Source: Pseudomonas sessilinigenes
GTDB lineage: Bacteria; Pseudomonadota; Gammaproteobacteria; Pseudomonadales; Pseudomonadaceae
Assembly: GCF_003850565.1 (NCBI RefSeq)
Contig: NZ_CP027706.1
Location: 3,782,001 to 3,846,000, forward strand
Length of the DNA: 64,000 nucleotides
Direction of reading: 5' to 3'
The notes under the pieces are model-generated. The model was not told the DNA's origin. It did no database searches and saw nothing but the letters and a program-made list of their open reading frames with translations. Below are positions 43,209 to 52,516 of the stretch, piece by piece (the first letter of the stretch is position 1; each line of letters starts with the position of its first letter). The position numbers were made by a program, and so were the translations under genes.

Positions 43209-43600
43209 CTGGTTTGATCTCCCTATCAGCCTGCAGGACAGTCAGGCAGTTAATGCGCTAGTTAATTGTGAACTCGCGCACATTTCTTGGTTTATATAGA
43301 CTCGCTGATACTAGTGAGCCATCATCCGTGTTCAAGAAGTTGTGCATTTTTGGTGTAGTAGTTGTGGCTTGTCAAGGTAAGCTATTCGCCCTGCATGACA
43401 GTGTTATGTCGCCTTATTAGCTCCTTGACCGGCGAGTCAGATCACGGTGGGGAGAAAGGCTTTTGTCATCTGTGTAGTTTAAGTTGAGCGAACATGCTGT
43501 GAACGGCGCTGTTTAAGGGATTTTTTGCGGGCTTTTCATCTTTTCATGGAACTTTTTCCCCGCCGCCGGTTCGCACGCGGAAGTACAGCAAGGAGGCGCG
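43209..43600. promoter_or_regulatory. AT-rich divergent promoter region between tssA and tagH
   Basis: These 392 bases separate the two type VI operons and should hold both promoters. Part of it is only about 42% G+C (25 of 60 bases counted in 43261-43320), far below the flanking genes. TATATAGA near 43293 and TTGTGA at 43266 look promoter-like but their spacing is too wide to claim a site. No sigma-54 type TGGCAC-N5-TTGC pair was found. No open frame is convincing. Confidence 0.6.
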
Positions 43601-43603
43601 ATG
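43548..43603 (+). promoter_or_regulatory. Leader of tagH with spaced GGA motifs, candidate RsmA/CsrA target
   Basis: Three GGA motifs (43548, 43579, 43592) lie within about 50 bases, the last inside the AAGGAGG ribosome-binding site four bases before the ATG. Another lies at 43518. RsmA proteins block translation by binding such motifs, and RsmA control of H1-type systems is established in P. aeruginosa. The proposed site is inference. Confidence 0.5.
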
Positions 43604-45109
43604 TCGCTGTGTTTGACTATCACTAGTTATCACAAGATTACCCCTGGTCAATGCCCTGAGAAACTAATGGATCAGGGAATGATGGCAATTGGCCGTAGTT
43701 CCGATAATGACTGGGTACTTCCTGATCCCGAGCGCTTAGTCTCGGCGCGACATTGCGTCATCCAATACAAGGATGGCCGCTATTATTTGACCGATAACAG
43801 TACTAATGGTGTGGAGTTAGTCCATGCCGGTATTCGTATGCGTCGGGGTAACAGCGAGCTTCTGGAAGACGGCGAGATTATTCGTATTGGCGATTACGAG
43901 ATCAGTGCACGGATAGACTTCGGTCTCAATCGCGCTCAAGAGCAAGCCTTCTCCGGGGACAACGCCAACAGTTTCGAAGCGCTGATGGGGCGCCAAGCGG
44001 CGGCGCCGACCCCTGTCGAGCCGATCTCCCTGGCGCCGGTGGCGCACTTCCAGGGGGCCTCGGCCCAGGACACCTTTCCCGACCTGTTCGATTTCCTGGC
44101 GCCGAGTGCCACGCCTCCGGCTACGCAGCCCGATCATGTTCCTGCCGAACAGCATGACTTTCGCCCGCCGACCCCGACCGCTGTGCCCCAGCCAGTGCCC
44201 CAGGTGCAGCCGCAGCCAACAGCGCCCCTGGGCGGCTCGATGATCCCGGAAGACTGGGATCTGTTCGCCGAGACGCCGGCCCGGCCTGCGCCGCAGCCTG
44301 AAACTGCACCAATGGCGCCGCCGGTCGTGGCGCCGTTTGCCGGTATTGGCGACTTCGACGCACAACCCCCGCAACCGCAACCGCAACCGCAACCGCAACC
44401 GCAACCGCAACCGCAACCGCAAGTGGCTGTTGCGCCAGAGCCAGTGCCACCCGTTGCCCCGGTAGCGCCTGTCGCCCCGGTGGCGCCGATGCCGGTCGCA
44501 GAGCCCGTGGTAGCGCCGTCCGTCGATTTGTTGCAGGCGTTCCTGCGTGGGGCCGGGCTTGAGCAGTTGCGCATCGATCCGCAGCAGGCCCAGGCCCAGA
44601 TGGAAAGCCTGGGTCGCAGCTACCGCCTGATGGTCGAAGGGTTGATCGACGTACTGCGTGCGCGCAGCAGCCTCAAGGGCGAGTTCCGCATGCAGCAGAC
44701 GATGATCCGCCCGGTAGAGAACAACCCGCTGAAGTTCGCTCCCAATGTCGACGAAGCGATGCTCCTGCTGCTGCGCCACAGCAACCAGGCGTTCATGGCC
44801 CCGGACCAGGCGGTTCAGGACAGTTTCGACGACTTGCGAGCCCACCAGCTGGCGGTCATGGCAGGGGTGGAGGCGGCCATCAAGCACCTGCTCGGACGTT
44901 TCGAACCCAGCGAACTGGAAGCGCGCATGAGCAAGCCCGGTGGCTTGGGCAACCTGTTCAGTGGCTCGCGCCAGGCCCAGAACTGGCAGCAGTTCACCGC
45001 GCTCTACAAGCAGATTTCCAGTGAGGCCCAGGATGATTTCCAGGACCTCTTCGGCCGCGAGTTCAGCCGCGCCTACGAAGAACATACCCATCGGTTGCGC
45101 CGCTCCTGA
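43601..45109 (+). CDS. tagH: FHA-domain type VI regulator (TagH/Fha1)
   Basis: Fha1 is the substrate and scaffold of the PpkA/PppA threonine-phosphorylation switch. The 502-residue protein has an FHA domain at about residues 25-95 with GRSSDNDW (31-38), SARHC (48-52) and DNSTNG (65-70), which bind phosphothreonine. A Pro/Gln/Ala-rich linker spans about 125-305 and includes a perfect (Pro-Gln)9 run. The C-terminal type VI FHA domain (about 305-495) contains SLGRSYRLMVEGLIDVLRARSSLK. The first 100 codons are AT-rich compared with the rest (26 of 60 G+C in 43621-43680). The start has a perfect AAGGAGG. Confidence 0.94.
   Translation: MSLCLTITSYHKITPGQCPEKLMDQGMMAIGRSSDNDWVLPDPERLVSARHCVIQYKDGRYYLTDNSTNGVELVHAGIRMRRGNSELLEDGEIIRIGDYEISARIDFGLNRAQEQAFSGDNANSFEALMGRQAAAPTPVEPISLAPVAHFQGASAQDTFPDLFDFLAPSATPPATQPDHVPAEQHDFRPPTPTAVPQPVPQVQPQPTAPLGGSMIPEDWDLFAETPARPAPQPETAPMAPPVVAPFAGIGDFDAQPPQPQPQPQPQPQPQPQPQVAVAPEPVPPVAPVAPVAPVAPMPVAEPVVAPSVDLLQAFLRGAGLEQLRIDPQQAQAQMESLGRSYRLMVEGLIDVLRARSSLKGEFRMQQTMIRPVENNPLKFAPNVDEAMLLLLRHSNQAFMAPDQAVQDSFDDLRAHQLAVMAGVEAAIKHLLGRFEPSELEARMSKPGGLGNLFSGSRQAQNWQQFTALYKQISSEAQDDFQDLFGREFSRAYEEHTHRLRRS
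44369..44422 (+). repeat. Nine tandem copies of CCGCAA inside tagH
   Basis: Nine exact hexamers encode (Pro-Gln)9 in the linker of the FHA protein. The unit is a multiple of three, so slippage would change linker length without breaking the frame. Confidence 0.95.
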
Positions 45110-45171
45110 GCGCGGCCTGGAAGCCCTACACACGGATACACGGACAGCTGATACGTCATTGAGGACGCAGG

Positions 45172-45681
45172 ATGATTCAACGATTGCTGACATTGGTCGC
45201 CATGCTGGTACTGGCGGCTTGTGCCAAGGACACCCCACCGCCAGCCGCCGAGCCGGCCAAGGATGGGCCCGGCGCCACTTCGGTGGAGCTGCACTTCCAG
45301 GCCAACCCCGGGCTCAATCCCAGCCCTGATGGCAGTAGTACGCCTGTGCGGGTACGGATCTTCGAATTGAAGAATCCGGCTGCCTTCATGCGCGCCGACT
45401 ACTTCGCCCTGGCCGAGCGGGCCTCGGCCACCCTGGGTCCCGACCTGATCGACCAGGACGAAGTGCTGGTGCAGCCGGGCGACCAGTTCACCCTCAAGCG
45501 CACCCTGGACCCGGCCACTCGCCAGGTCGGCCTGCTGGTGGGCTTTCGCGAGATCGACCGGGCCCTGTGGCGGGTCAGCGTCAACACTGCGCCGCGCCTG
45601 AACAACGCATATCAGATCAGCCTCGATCTTCGCGCGGTCAGCGCCGAACTCGCGGCGTCCCCATCCAGCCCCGCCCAATAG
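45172..45681 (+). CDS. tssJ: Type VI outer-membrane lipoprotein TssJ
   Basis: TssJ anchors the membrane complex to the outer membrane and contacts TssM. The 169-residue protein has a lipoprotein signal (MIQRLLTLVAMLVLAAC) with lipobox LAAC, so Cys17 would be acylated. The mature part has SVELHFQANPGLNPSPDGSSTPVRVRIFELKN and later LLVGFREIDRALWRV, the transthyretin-like fold of the family. It follows tagH after 62 bases and precedes tssK by 15 bases. Confidence 0.95.
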   Translation: MIQRLLTLVAMLVLAACAKDTPPPAAEPAKDGPGATSVELHFQANPGLNPSPDGSSTPVRVRIFELKNPAAFMRADYFALAERASATLGPDLIDQDEVLVQPGDQFTLKRTLDPATRQVGLLVGFREIDRALWRVSVNTAPRLNNAYQISLDLRAVSAELAASPSSPAQ

Positions 45682-45696
45682 GCAATCGGAGCAACC

Positions 45697-47031
45697 ATGT
45701 CCTGGAACAATCGAGTGGTCTGGTCGGAAGGCATGTTCATTGGAACCCAGCACTTCCAGCAGCACGACCGTTACCTGGAAAACCTAATCGACGCTCGCAG
45801 CCGCCCGCTGTCGGCCGGCGCCTGGGGTTTCTCCGAACTGCGCATCGACCAGGGCCTGCTGGCCCAGGGCAAGCTGGCCATCATCAGTGCTCGCGGCCTG
45901 TTGCCCGACGGTACGCCGTTCAATATTCCCCATGACGACCTGGCGCCCAGCCCATTGAGCATCGACGACAAACTGCGCGATGGCCTGGTGTACCTGGCCC
46001 TGCCGCTCAAGCGCGCCGGGGCCCGGGATACCGTGGACGAGGGCGAGGAGCTGGGGGGCGCGCGTTACCTGAGCCAGGTCCGTGAGGTGCGCGACGATAA
46101 TGCCCCCTTTGAAAACCGTGCGCCGGTGGCCGTTGGCTCCCGGGCCCTGCGCCTGCTTACGGCCCAGGATGGCCTGAGCGACTACGCCGCCATCGGTGTG
46201 GTGCGGGTCAAGGAGAAGCGTGCCGATCGTGCCCTGGTGCTCGATGACAGCTACATCCCGCCGTTGCTGGATGTCGCAGCTTCCAAGCCGTTGAGCGCCT
46301 TTCGCAGCGAGCTGCTGGGGCTGTTGCACCAGCGGGGCGAAGCCCTGGCCGGGCGCGTGGTGGCCTCGGGGGCGGGCGGCGCTTCGGAAATCGCCGATTT
46401 CATGCTGCTGCAATTGGTCAATCGTGCGCAGCCGCTGATCAGTCACCTGAACCAGATCAGCCCGCTGCACCCGGAGCGCTTGTATAGCGAGTTGGTGAGC
46501 CTGGCTGGCGAGTTCTCGACCTTTTCCAACAGCAGCCGACGCCCCTTGGATTTCCCGCAGTACCAGCACGACGAGCTGGCCCTGAGCTACGCCCCGGTCA
46601 TGCAGGCGCTGCGCGAGGCCCTGTCGATGCTGATCGACAGCAAGGCCACGCCGATCCCGATCGTCGAGAAGGCCTACGGCGTCCATGTGGCGATGCTGGC
46701 CGACCGGACCTTGCTGGAAAACGCCAGCTTCATTCTGGTGGTGCGCGCCGACGTGCCCGGCGAGACCCTGCGCGGGCGCTTTGCCCAGCAGAGCAAGGTG
46801 GGCTCGGTGGAGCACATCCGCGACCTGGTCAACCTGCAACTGCCGGGCATCGGCCTGTTGCCACTGCCGGTGGCACCGCGCCAACTGCCGTACCACGCGG
46901 GCTCCACCTACTACGAACTCGACCGTGGTAGCGAACACTGGAAACAACTGGCTCATTCCGGTGGCTTCGCCTTTCACGTCGCTGGGGAATTCCCGGGGTT
47001 GAACCTGGCCTTCTGGGCCATTCGAGGATAA
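45697..47031 (+). CDS. tssK: Type VI baseplate adaptor TssK
   Basis: TssK links the baseplate to the membrane complex and is related to phage receptor-binding proteins. The 444 residues start MSWNNRVVWSEGMFIGTQHFQQHDRYLENLI, the strongly conserved N-terminal shoulder. VHVAMLADRTLLENASFILVVRAD near residue 330 and QLPGIGLLPLPVAPRQLPYHAGSTYYELDR near residue 385 are the C-terminal head landmarks. ATCGGAGCAACC precedes the ATG. It is followed by tssL after six bases. Confidence 0.96.
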   Translation: MSWNNRVVWSEGMFIGTQHFQQHDRYLENLIDARSRPLSAGAWGFSELRIDQGLLAQGKLAIISARGLLPDGTPFNIPHDDLAPSPLSIDDKLRDGLVYLALPLKRAGARDTVDEGEELGGARYLSQVREVRDDNAPFENRAPVAVGSRALRLLTAQDGLSDYAAIGVVRVKEKRADRALVLDDSYIPPLLDVAASKPLSAFRSELLGLLHQRGEALAGRVVASGAGGASEIADFMLLQLVNRAQPLISHLNQISPLHPERLYSELVSLAGEFSTFSNSSRRPLDFPQYQHDELALSYAPVMQALREALSMLIDSKATPIPIVEKAYGVHVAMLADRTLLENASFILVVRADVPGETLRGRFAQQSKVGSVEHIRDLVNLQLPGIGLLPLPVAPRQLPYHAGSTYYELDRGSEHWKQLAHSGGFAFHVAGEFPGLNLAFWAIRG

Positions 47032-47037
47032 GTCGCG

Positions 47038-48363
47038 ATGCATCCGTTCGACGATTCGGCAGGGCAGCCGTCCCCGGCCAACGACCGTACCCAGTTCATG
47101 CCGCGCCCTGGTGGTCGCGCGCCCGAGCCCAATCGCCCGGCGGCGCCACCGCCACCGTCCCTGGCGATGCCGGCGGCACCATTGGCCTCGGGCCAGGCAC
47201 AGGGTCTGAACCCCCTGGAAAGCGCAGCCGGCCCGCTGCTGGCGCTGCTCACTCGCCTGCGCAGCACCCTGGCGCATCCGGCTCCGGCCAGCTTGCGAGC
47301 GCAATTGCTGGCCTACCTGCGCCAGTTCGAAGAGCGTGCCGAGGCGGCCGGAGTACCGCGTAACGATGTGCTGTTGGCCCGCTATGCGCTGTGTACCGCC
47401 CTGGACGAGGCGGTACTGAGCACGCCCTGGGGCAGCACCAGCGATTGGGGCAAGCAGAGCCTGCTGATTACCGTGCACAACGAGGCCTGGGGTGGCGAGA
47501 AGGTCTTCCAGCTGCTGGAGCACTGCCTGCAAAGCCCGCGCGAACGCCTGTACCTGCTGGAGCTTTTGTACCTGTGCATGTGCCTGGGTTTCGAAGGCCG
47601 CTACCGGGTGATGATCGACGGTCGCAGCCAGTTGGAGGCCCTGCGCGAGCGTACCGCCGCGACCATTCGCAGCGCCCGTGGCGAACACGAGCGCGAACTG
47701 TCGCCTCATTGGCGCGGCGTCACCGTGGCCCGGGATCGCCTGGCCCAGTTCATGCCGCCCTGGGTCGGTATCGCCATCGCCGTGGCGTTGCTGCTGGCCC
47801 TGTTGTTCGGCCTGCGCCTGAAGCTGGCGGCGGATGCCGAGCCGGTGTTCAAGAACATCCATGCCCTGGGCGAGATTCCGGTACAGACCCTGGATCGCCC
47901 GGTGATCCAGCCCAAGGTGGTGGAGCGTCCACGCCTGGCCGGGTTCCTGGCCGACGATATCCGTGCCGGGAAAGTGGCGGTGGAAGACGCCGTCGACCGC
48001 TCGGTGGTGACGATCCGCGGCGATGAACTGTTCGCTTCGGCCAGCGCCAGCATCCGCGACGACTATCAGCCGCTGATGCTGCGCATCGCCGATGCCGTGC
48101 GCAAGGTCAAGGGCCAGGTGCGGATCACCGGCCACAGCGACAACAGGCCGATCGCCACTTTGCGCTTTCCGTCCAACTGGAAGCTGTCCCAGGCCCGTGC
48201 CGAGTCGGTGCTGGAGATCCTGGCGGCGAAGACCGGGCAGCCGGCGCGGTTCAGCGCCGAAGGCCGCAGCGATACCGAGCCGTTGGCAACCAATGCCACC
48301 GCCGAAGGGCGGGCGCGTAATCGTCGGGTAGAAATCAGCGTATTGGCGGAGGGGGTCGAGTGA
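47038..48363 (+). CDS. tssL: Type VI membrane protein TssL with C-terminal OmpA-like domain
   Basis: TssL forms the inner-membrane complex with TssM. The 441 residues have a Pro-rich N-terminal tail and a cytoplasmic DotU/IcmH domain (about 55-235, with RYALCTALDEAVLSTPWGS near 120). A single membrane segment lies near 241-262 (VGIAIAVALLLALLFGL). The periplasmic OmpA-like peptidoglycan-binding domain spans about 310-440 (VRITGHSDNRPIATLRFPSN, then GRARNRRVEISV). This fusion removes the need for a separate peptidoglycan anchor and is the H1-type arrangement. Its stop overlaps the tssM GTG start by 4 bases. Confidence 0.95.
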   Translation: MHPFDDSAGQPSPANDRTQFMPRPGGRAPEPNRPAAPPPPSLAMPAAPLASGQAQGLNPLESAAGPLLALLTRLRSTLAHPAPASLRAQLLAYLRQFEERAEAAGVPRNDVLLARYALCTALDEAVLSTPWGSTSDWGKQSLLITVHNEAWGGEKVFQLLEHCLQSPRERLYLLELLYLCMCLGFEGRYRVMIDGRSQLEALRERTAATIRSARGEHERELSPHWRGVTVARDRLAQFMPPWVGIAIAVALLLALLFGLRLKLAADAEPVFKNIHALGEIPVQTLDRPVIQPKVVERPRLAGFLADDIRAGKVAVEDAVDRSVVTIRGDELFASASASIRDDYQPLMLRIADAVRKVKGQVRITGHSDNRPIATLRFPSNWKLSQARAESVLEILAAKTGQPARFSAEGRSDTEPLATNATAEGRARNRRVEISVLAEGVE

Positions 48364-51300
48364 AGGCGTTTTTCAGTTTTGTGATTCGCTGGGTGATCCC
48401 GCTGCTGGGGCTGATCGCCCTGAGCCTGATCATCTGGTTCGTCGGGCCGCTGCTGGAGTTCCTGGTGCCGGAAGGCCGGCGCTGGGCCCTGATCATTTTC
48501 ATTTTCGCGGTGTGGATCGCCTACCGGGTGTTTCGCATCATCCAGGCCCGCCGGCATGCGGCCAAGGTCTTGCAGAGCCTGGCGGCCGACACCCCGCCGG
48601 ACCCGGACAGCCTGGCCACCGCCGAGGAGCTGGCGGCCCTGCGCCAGCGCATGGACGAGGCCCTGGTGCTGCTGAAGAAGGCCAAGCTCGGCGGTGACGA
48701 GAGGCGCAACCTCTACGAACTGCCGTGGTACGTGATCATCGGTCCGCCCGGCTCGGGCAAGACCACTGCGCTGGTCAACTCCGGCCTGCACTTTCCGCTG
48801 GCGGCACAATTGGGTGCAGGCGCCGTGCGTGGTGTCGGCGGTACTCGCAATTGCGACTGGTGGTTCACCGACCAGGCCGTGCTGCTGGACACTGCGGGCC
48901 GCTACACCACCCAGGACAGCCATGCGAATGTGGACAAGGCGGCCTGGCTGGGCTTTCTCGACCTGCTCAAGACCCAGCGCTCGCGCCGCCCCATCGATGG
49001 TGCCTTCGTGGCCATCAGCCTGTCCGACTTGCTGTTGGGCAGCGAAGCGGAGCGGGCGGCCCACGCCGCGGCGATCCGCCTGCGCATCCAGGAGCTGTAT
49101 ACCCAGCTGGGCGTGCGTTTCCCGATCTACCTGATGCTGACCAAGTTGGACCTGGTGCCAGGCTTCATGGAGTTCTTCGACTCCCTGAGCAAGGAAGAGC
49201 GAGCCCAGGTCTGGGGCATGACCTTTGCCCTGGACGATGGCAAGGGCAGCGACAGCCCCCTGGCGCACCTGCCGGCAGAGCTGGCGGCCCTGGAGCAGCG
49301 CCTCAACGAACGCCTGGTGGAGCGCTTGCAACAGGAGCGCGACCCGGCGCGGCGCGACCTGATCTACGGGTTCGCGCAGCAGTTCGCGGCGCTCAAGGAG
49401 TCCTTGCAGGGCTTCCTCGAAGGCGTGTTCAAGCCCAATGCCTTCGAGGAGCGGGTGCTGCTGCGCGGGGTGTACTTCACCAGCGGTACCCAGGAAGGCA
49501 GCCCCATCGACCGCCTGATCGGCGCCATGGCCCAGAGCATGAACCTGGACCGCCAGCACCTGGCGCGCCAGACCGGCACTGGCCGCAGCTACTTCATCGA
49601 GAAGTTGTTCAGCGCCGTGGCTTTCGCCGAGCGCGGGCTGGTGGGGGTCAATCCCAAGGTCGAGCGTCGGCGCAAGTGGATCGCCCGTGGCGCCCTGGCG
49701 GCCAGCGTGGCCCTGGTGCTGGTGGTCGGTACCCTGTGGATCGTCAGCTATCGGGCCAACCAGGCCTATATCGCCCAGGTCGACCAGCGCGTAGCGCCGG
49801 TGCGCCAGAATGTGCAGAACCTCAGCCCGGCCCAGCGCGATGTGCTGGCGGTGCTGCCGCTGCTCAACGCGACCCGCAACCTGGCCGGCGATGCCCCGGG
49901 TTGGGCCGAAGGCCTTGGCCTGTACCAGGGCGACATGCTCGAGGCCGAGTCCGCCAGTGTCTATCGCAAGTTGCTGGTGGCGGTATTCGCTCCACGGCTG
50001 ATGACCCGCATCGAAGAGCAACTGCACAGCGGTGGTAATTCGGACTTTCTCTACGAGGGCCTCAAGGCCTACCTGATGCTGGCGGACAGCGAGCATTACG
50101 ACGCGGACTTCATCAAGGCCTGGATCACCCTGGACTGGGACCAGACCCTGTCCCGGGAGCTGCCGCCCGACCAGCGCCTGGCCCTGACCGGCCACTTGCA
50201 GGCGCTGTTCGAGAAGCATCCGCCCAATGCGCGACTGGATCAGCGCCTGATCGAGGACCTGCGCCGCCAGTTGCAACAGCTGCCAGTGGCCCAGCGGGTC
50301 TACGATCGGGTCAAGCGCGCCAAGCTGCCGGCCGGCGTGCCGGACTTTCGCCTGAGCGAAGCCGGTGGCCGTGATGCGGCGCTGGTGTTCACCCGCAAGA
50401 GCGGCAAGCCATTGAGCGAGCCGCTGAGCGGGCTGTTCACCGCCAAGGGCTACCGCGAGGGCTTCCTGCTGGCTAGCGTCAACCAGGCCGGAACCCTGGC
50501 CGAGGAGCAGTGGGTGCTGGGTCGCGACCAGGCCGAGCAACAGAACGTCGCCAGCCTGGCCGCCGATGTGCGCCGCCTGTACTTCCAGGATTACCTGCGC
50601 CAGTGGGACGCGCTGCTGGCGGACATCGACTTCGTGCCGATCACCAGCGTGGCCCAGGCCGCCGATGTACTGCGGATCATCTCCGGCCCCACTTCGCCGT
50701 TGAAGAAACTGTTGGTGGCGGTGTCCAAGGAAACCGACCTGCAACAGGAGGAACGCCTGCTGGCAGCCCAGGGCCAGAAGGTCGAGGGCGGGGTCGACCA
50801 GCTCAAGCAGCGCCTGGGTTCGCTCTTGGGCCAGGAGCAGGCAGCGGGTCCGGCGGCCGTGGCCAGCGAAGACCCGGTGAGCCTGCACTTCGCCGACCTG
50901 ATCAGCCTGGTGAGCAAGGGCGAGGGTGAGCCGGCGGCCATCGATGGTCTGCTGGCGGACATGAACGCCCTGTACGTGCAGGTCAGCGCCATGGTCGGCG
51001 CCAGCGGCGATGCGCTGCTGGGCGAAGCCAAGAACCAGGCCAGCGCCGCCGCGGCCCGGGTCAGCCTGACCGCTGCGCGCCAGCCGCCGATGGTCCAGGG
51101 GTTGGTCAAGTCGGTGGTCGGTTCTACCACCAACACCATGATGGGCGGGGTGCGCAACCAACTGAACGCGGCCTGGGTCAGCGAGGTGGTGAACGTCTAT
51201 CGCCAGTCCCTGAGCGGGCGCTACCCGATGTCGCCGGGCAGCTCCCGGGATGCGACCCTGGAAGACTTCGGTCAGTTCTTCGGCACCGGCGGAGTGATGG

Positions 51301-51863
51301 ACAGCTACTTTCGCAAGTACCTGCAGCCCTACGTCAACACCTCCACGACGACCTGGAGCTGGCAGCCGGGCGCGGCACAGAAACTGGGAATCTCCCCCGG
51401 CGTGTTGCAGACCTTCCAGCGGGCTTCGAACATCCGCGATGCGTTCTTCCGCTCCAGCGGCGGCACCCAGCCGGCTGTGCGCTTCGAACTCAAGCCAGTG
51501 GAGATGGACGCCAATATCAGCCAGTTCCTGCTTGACCTGGATGGCCAGCAACTGAGCTACGACCATGGCCCCAGCCGTCCGGTAGCGATGCAGTGGCCCA
51601 ACCCGGGAAGCATTGGTGTGGTGCGCCTGTCGATCATGCCGCCGTCGGCCAGCGGGCGTTCGGGCATCACCCTGGACGGTCCCTGGGCCTGGTTCCGCCT
51701 GCTGGAGCAATCGGACCTGACCGCCACCAATTCACCGGACCGTTTCAACCTGCGGCTGCGGGTGGATGGCGCGAGCATCTCCTACGAGTTGCGCGCCAGC
51801 AGCGCCTTCAACCCGTTCAAGAGCCGAGTGCTCAGCGGCTTCAGCCTGCCGGAGCGGCTATGA
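48360..51863 (+). CDS. tssM: Type VI membrane protein TssM (IcmF)
   Basis: TssM is the large inner-membrane ATP-binding component that spans the periplasm to TssJ. GTG 48360 gives 1167 residues. Two N-terminal membrane segments lie at about 3-35 and 42-60. The Walker A motif GPPGSGKTT is near residue 129, with LLDTAGRYTT near residue 177 as the Walker B region. A third membrane segment is near 445-465. The long periplasmic part has the conserved SLNLRLRVDGASISYELRASSAFNPF-type end, read here as FNLRLRVDG then ASSAFNPF. It overlaps tagF by 4 bases. Confidence 0.95.
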   Translation: MKAFFSFVIRWVIPLLGLIALSLIIWFVGPLLEFLVPEGRRWALIIFIFAVWIAYRVFRIIQARRHAAKVLQSLAADTPPDPDSLATAEELAALRQRMDEALVLLKKAKLGGDERRNLYELPWYVIIGPPGSGKTTALVNSGLHFPLAAQLGAGAVRGVGGTRNCDWWFTDQAVLLDTAGRYTTQDSHANVDKAAWLGFLDLLKTQRSRRPIDGAFVAISLSDLLLGSEAERAAHAAAIRLRIQELYTQLGVRFPIYLMLTKLDLVPGFMEFFDSLSKEERAQVWGMTFALDDGKGSDSPLAHLPAELAALEQRLNERLVERLQQERDPARRDLIYGFAQQFAALKESLQGFLEGVFKPNAFEERVLLRGVYFTSGTQEGSPIDRLIGAMAQSMNLDRQHLARQTGTGRSYFIEKLFSAVAFAERGLVGVNPKVERRRKWIARGALAASVALVLVVGTLWIVSYRANQAYIAQVDQRVAPVRQNVQNLSPAQRDVLAVLPLLNATRNLAGDAPGWAEGLGLYQGDMLEAESASVYRKLLVAVFAPRLMTRIEEQLHSGGNSDFLYEGLKAYLMLADSEHYDADFIKAWITLDWDQTLSRELPPDQRLALTGHLQALFEKHPPNARLDQRLIEDLRRQLQQLPVAQRVYDRVKRAKLPAGVPDFRLSEAGGRDAALVFTRKSGKPLSEPLSGLFTAKGYREGFLLASVNQAGTLAEEQWVLGRDQAEQQNVASLAADVRRLYFQDYLRQWDALLADIDFVPITSVAQAADVLRIISGPTSPLKKLLVAVSKETDLQQEERLLAAQGQKVEGGVDQLKQRLGSLLGQEQAAGPAAVASEDPVSLHFADLISLVSKGEGEPAAIDGLLADMNALYVQVSAMVGASGDALLGEAKNQASAAAARVSLTAARQPPMVQGLVKSVVGSTTNTMMGGVRNQLNAAWVSEVVNVYRQSLSGRYPMSPGSSRDATLEDFGQFFGTGGVMDSYFRKYLQPYVNTSTTTWSWQPGAAQKLGISPGVLQTFQRASNIRDAFFRSSGGTQPAVRFELKPVEMDANISQFLLDLDGQQLSYDHGPSRPVAMQWPNPGSIGVVRLSIMPPSASGRSGITLDGPWAWFRLLEQSDLTATNSPDRFNLRLRVDGASISYELRASSAFNPFKSRVLSGFSLPERL

Positions 51864-52516
51864 CGACGATGCCTGGCCTGTACGGCAAGCTGGCCAGCCG
51901 TGGCGACTTTGTCAGCCGTGGCTTGCCACAGAGTTTCATCGCGCCCTGGGACAGCTGGCTGGCGGCGGGGCTGCTGGCCAGCCAGAACGCCATGGGCGAG
52001 CACTGGTTGAATGCCTATCTGGTCAGCCCCCTGTGGCGTTTCGCCCTGGCTCCAGGCCTGTGCGGACCCCAGGCGGCGGTCGGGGTGGTAATGCCGAGCA
52101 TCGATCGGGTCGGGCGGTATTTCCCCCTGACGGTCGCCGCGCTGCTGGAGCCCGGCGAAGACCTGGCCTCGCTGGTGAGCGGCCCGGACCAGTGGTTCGA
52201 ACAGGTGGAGGAGCTGTTGCTGGCAACCCTCGACGAGGGCGCCAGCTTCGAGGCCCTGGAAGAAGGCTTGCAGGGCCTGGGGGCGCCGCTGGCGACAGCG
52301 CGTGCCGAGGGCAGTCATTTCGCCGGCCTGCAACGGTTCTATGTCAATGATCCGCAGGCCCGGGGGACGGTACTGGCCGCCCAGGCCCTGGATGGATCGA
52401 GTGTCTGGTGGGGGCGCGGCTCGCAGTACATCAGCCCGATGCTGCTGCGTTGCCAGGGCCTGCCACCGGCCAATGATTTTGCGCAATTTCTGCTCGGGCA
52501 AGAGGGTGCCGTCTAA
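51860..52516 (+). CDS. tagF: Type VI post-translational repressor TagF
   Basis: TagF represses H1-type secretion in P. aeruginosa through Fha1, independently of the kinase. The 218-residue protein begins MTTMPGLYGKLASRGDFVSRGLP and continues with FIAPWDSWLAAGLLASQ, the conserved start of the family. VGVVMPSIDRVGRYFPLTVAALL near residue 75 is the second hallmark. ATG 51860 overlaps the tssM stop (ATGA). Here it is a separate gene rather than fused to PppA, as in P. aeruginosa. The start codon of pppA follows its stop directly. Confidence 0.95.
   Translation: MTTMPGLYGKLASRGDFVSRGLPQSFIAPWDSWLAAGLLASQNAMGEHWLNAYLVSPLWRFALAPGLCGPQAAVGVVMPSIDRVGRYFPLTVAALLEPGEDLASLVSGPDQWFEQVEELLLATLDEGASFEALEEGLQGLGAPLATARAEGSHFAGLQRFYVNDPQARGTVLAAQALDGSSVWWGRGSQYISPMLLRCQGLPPANDFAQFLLGQEGAV

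Noticed and set aside
43209..43600. Sigma-54 promoter for the type VI operons
   Set aside because: No TGGCAC-N5-TTGC type pair with correct spacing was seen on either strand.
44369..44422. Possible CRISPR-like or iteron array
   Set aside because: The repeat unit is six bases with no spacers and lies in frame inside tagH, so it is a coding microsatellite.
48066..51710. Open frame of 1214 codons on the minus strand opposite tssM
   Set aside because: It is His/Gln/Ala-rich nonsense typical of the antisense of GC-rich genes, and the plus strand encodes a clear TssM with Walker motifs.
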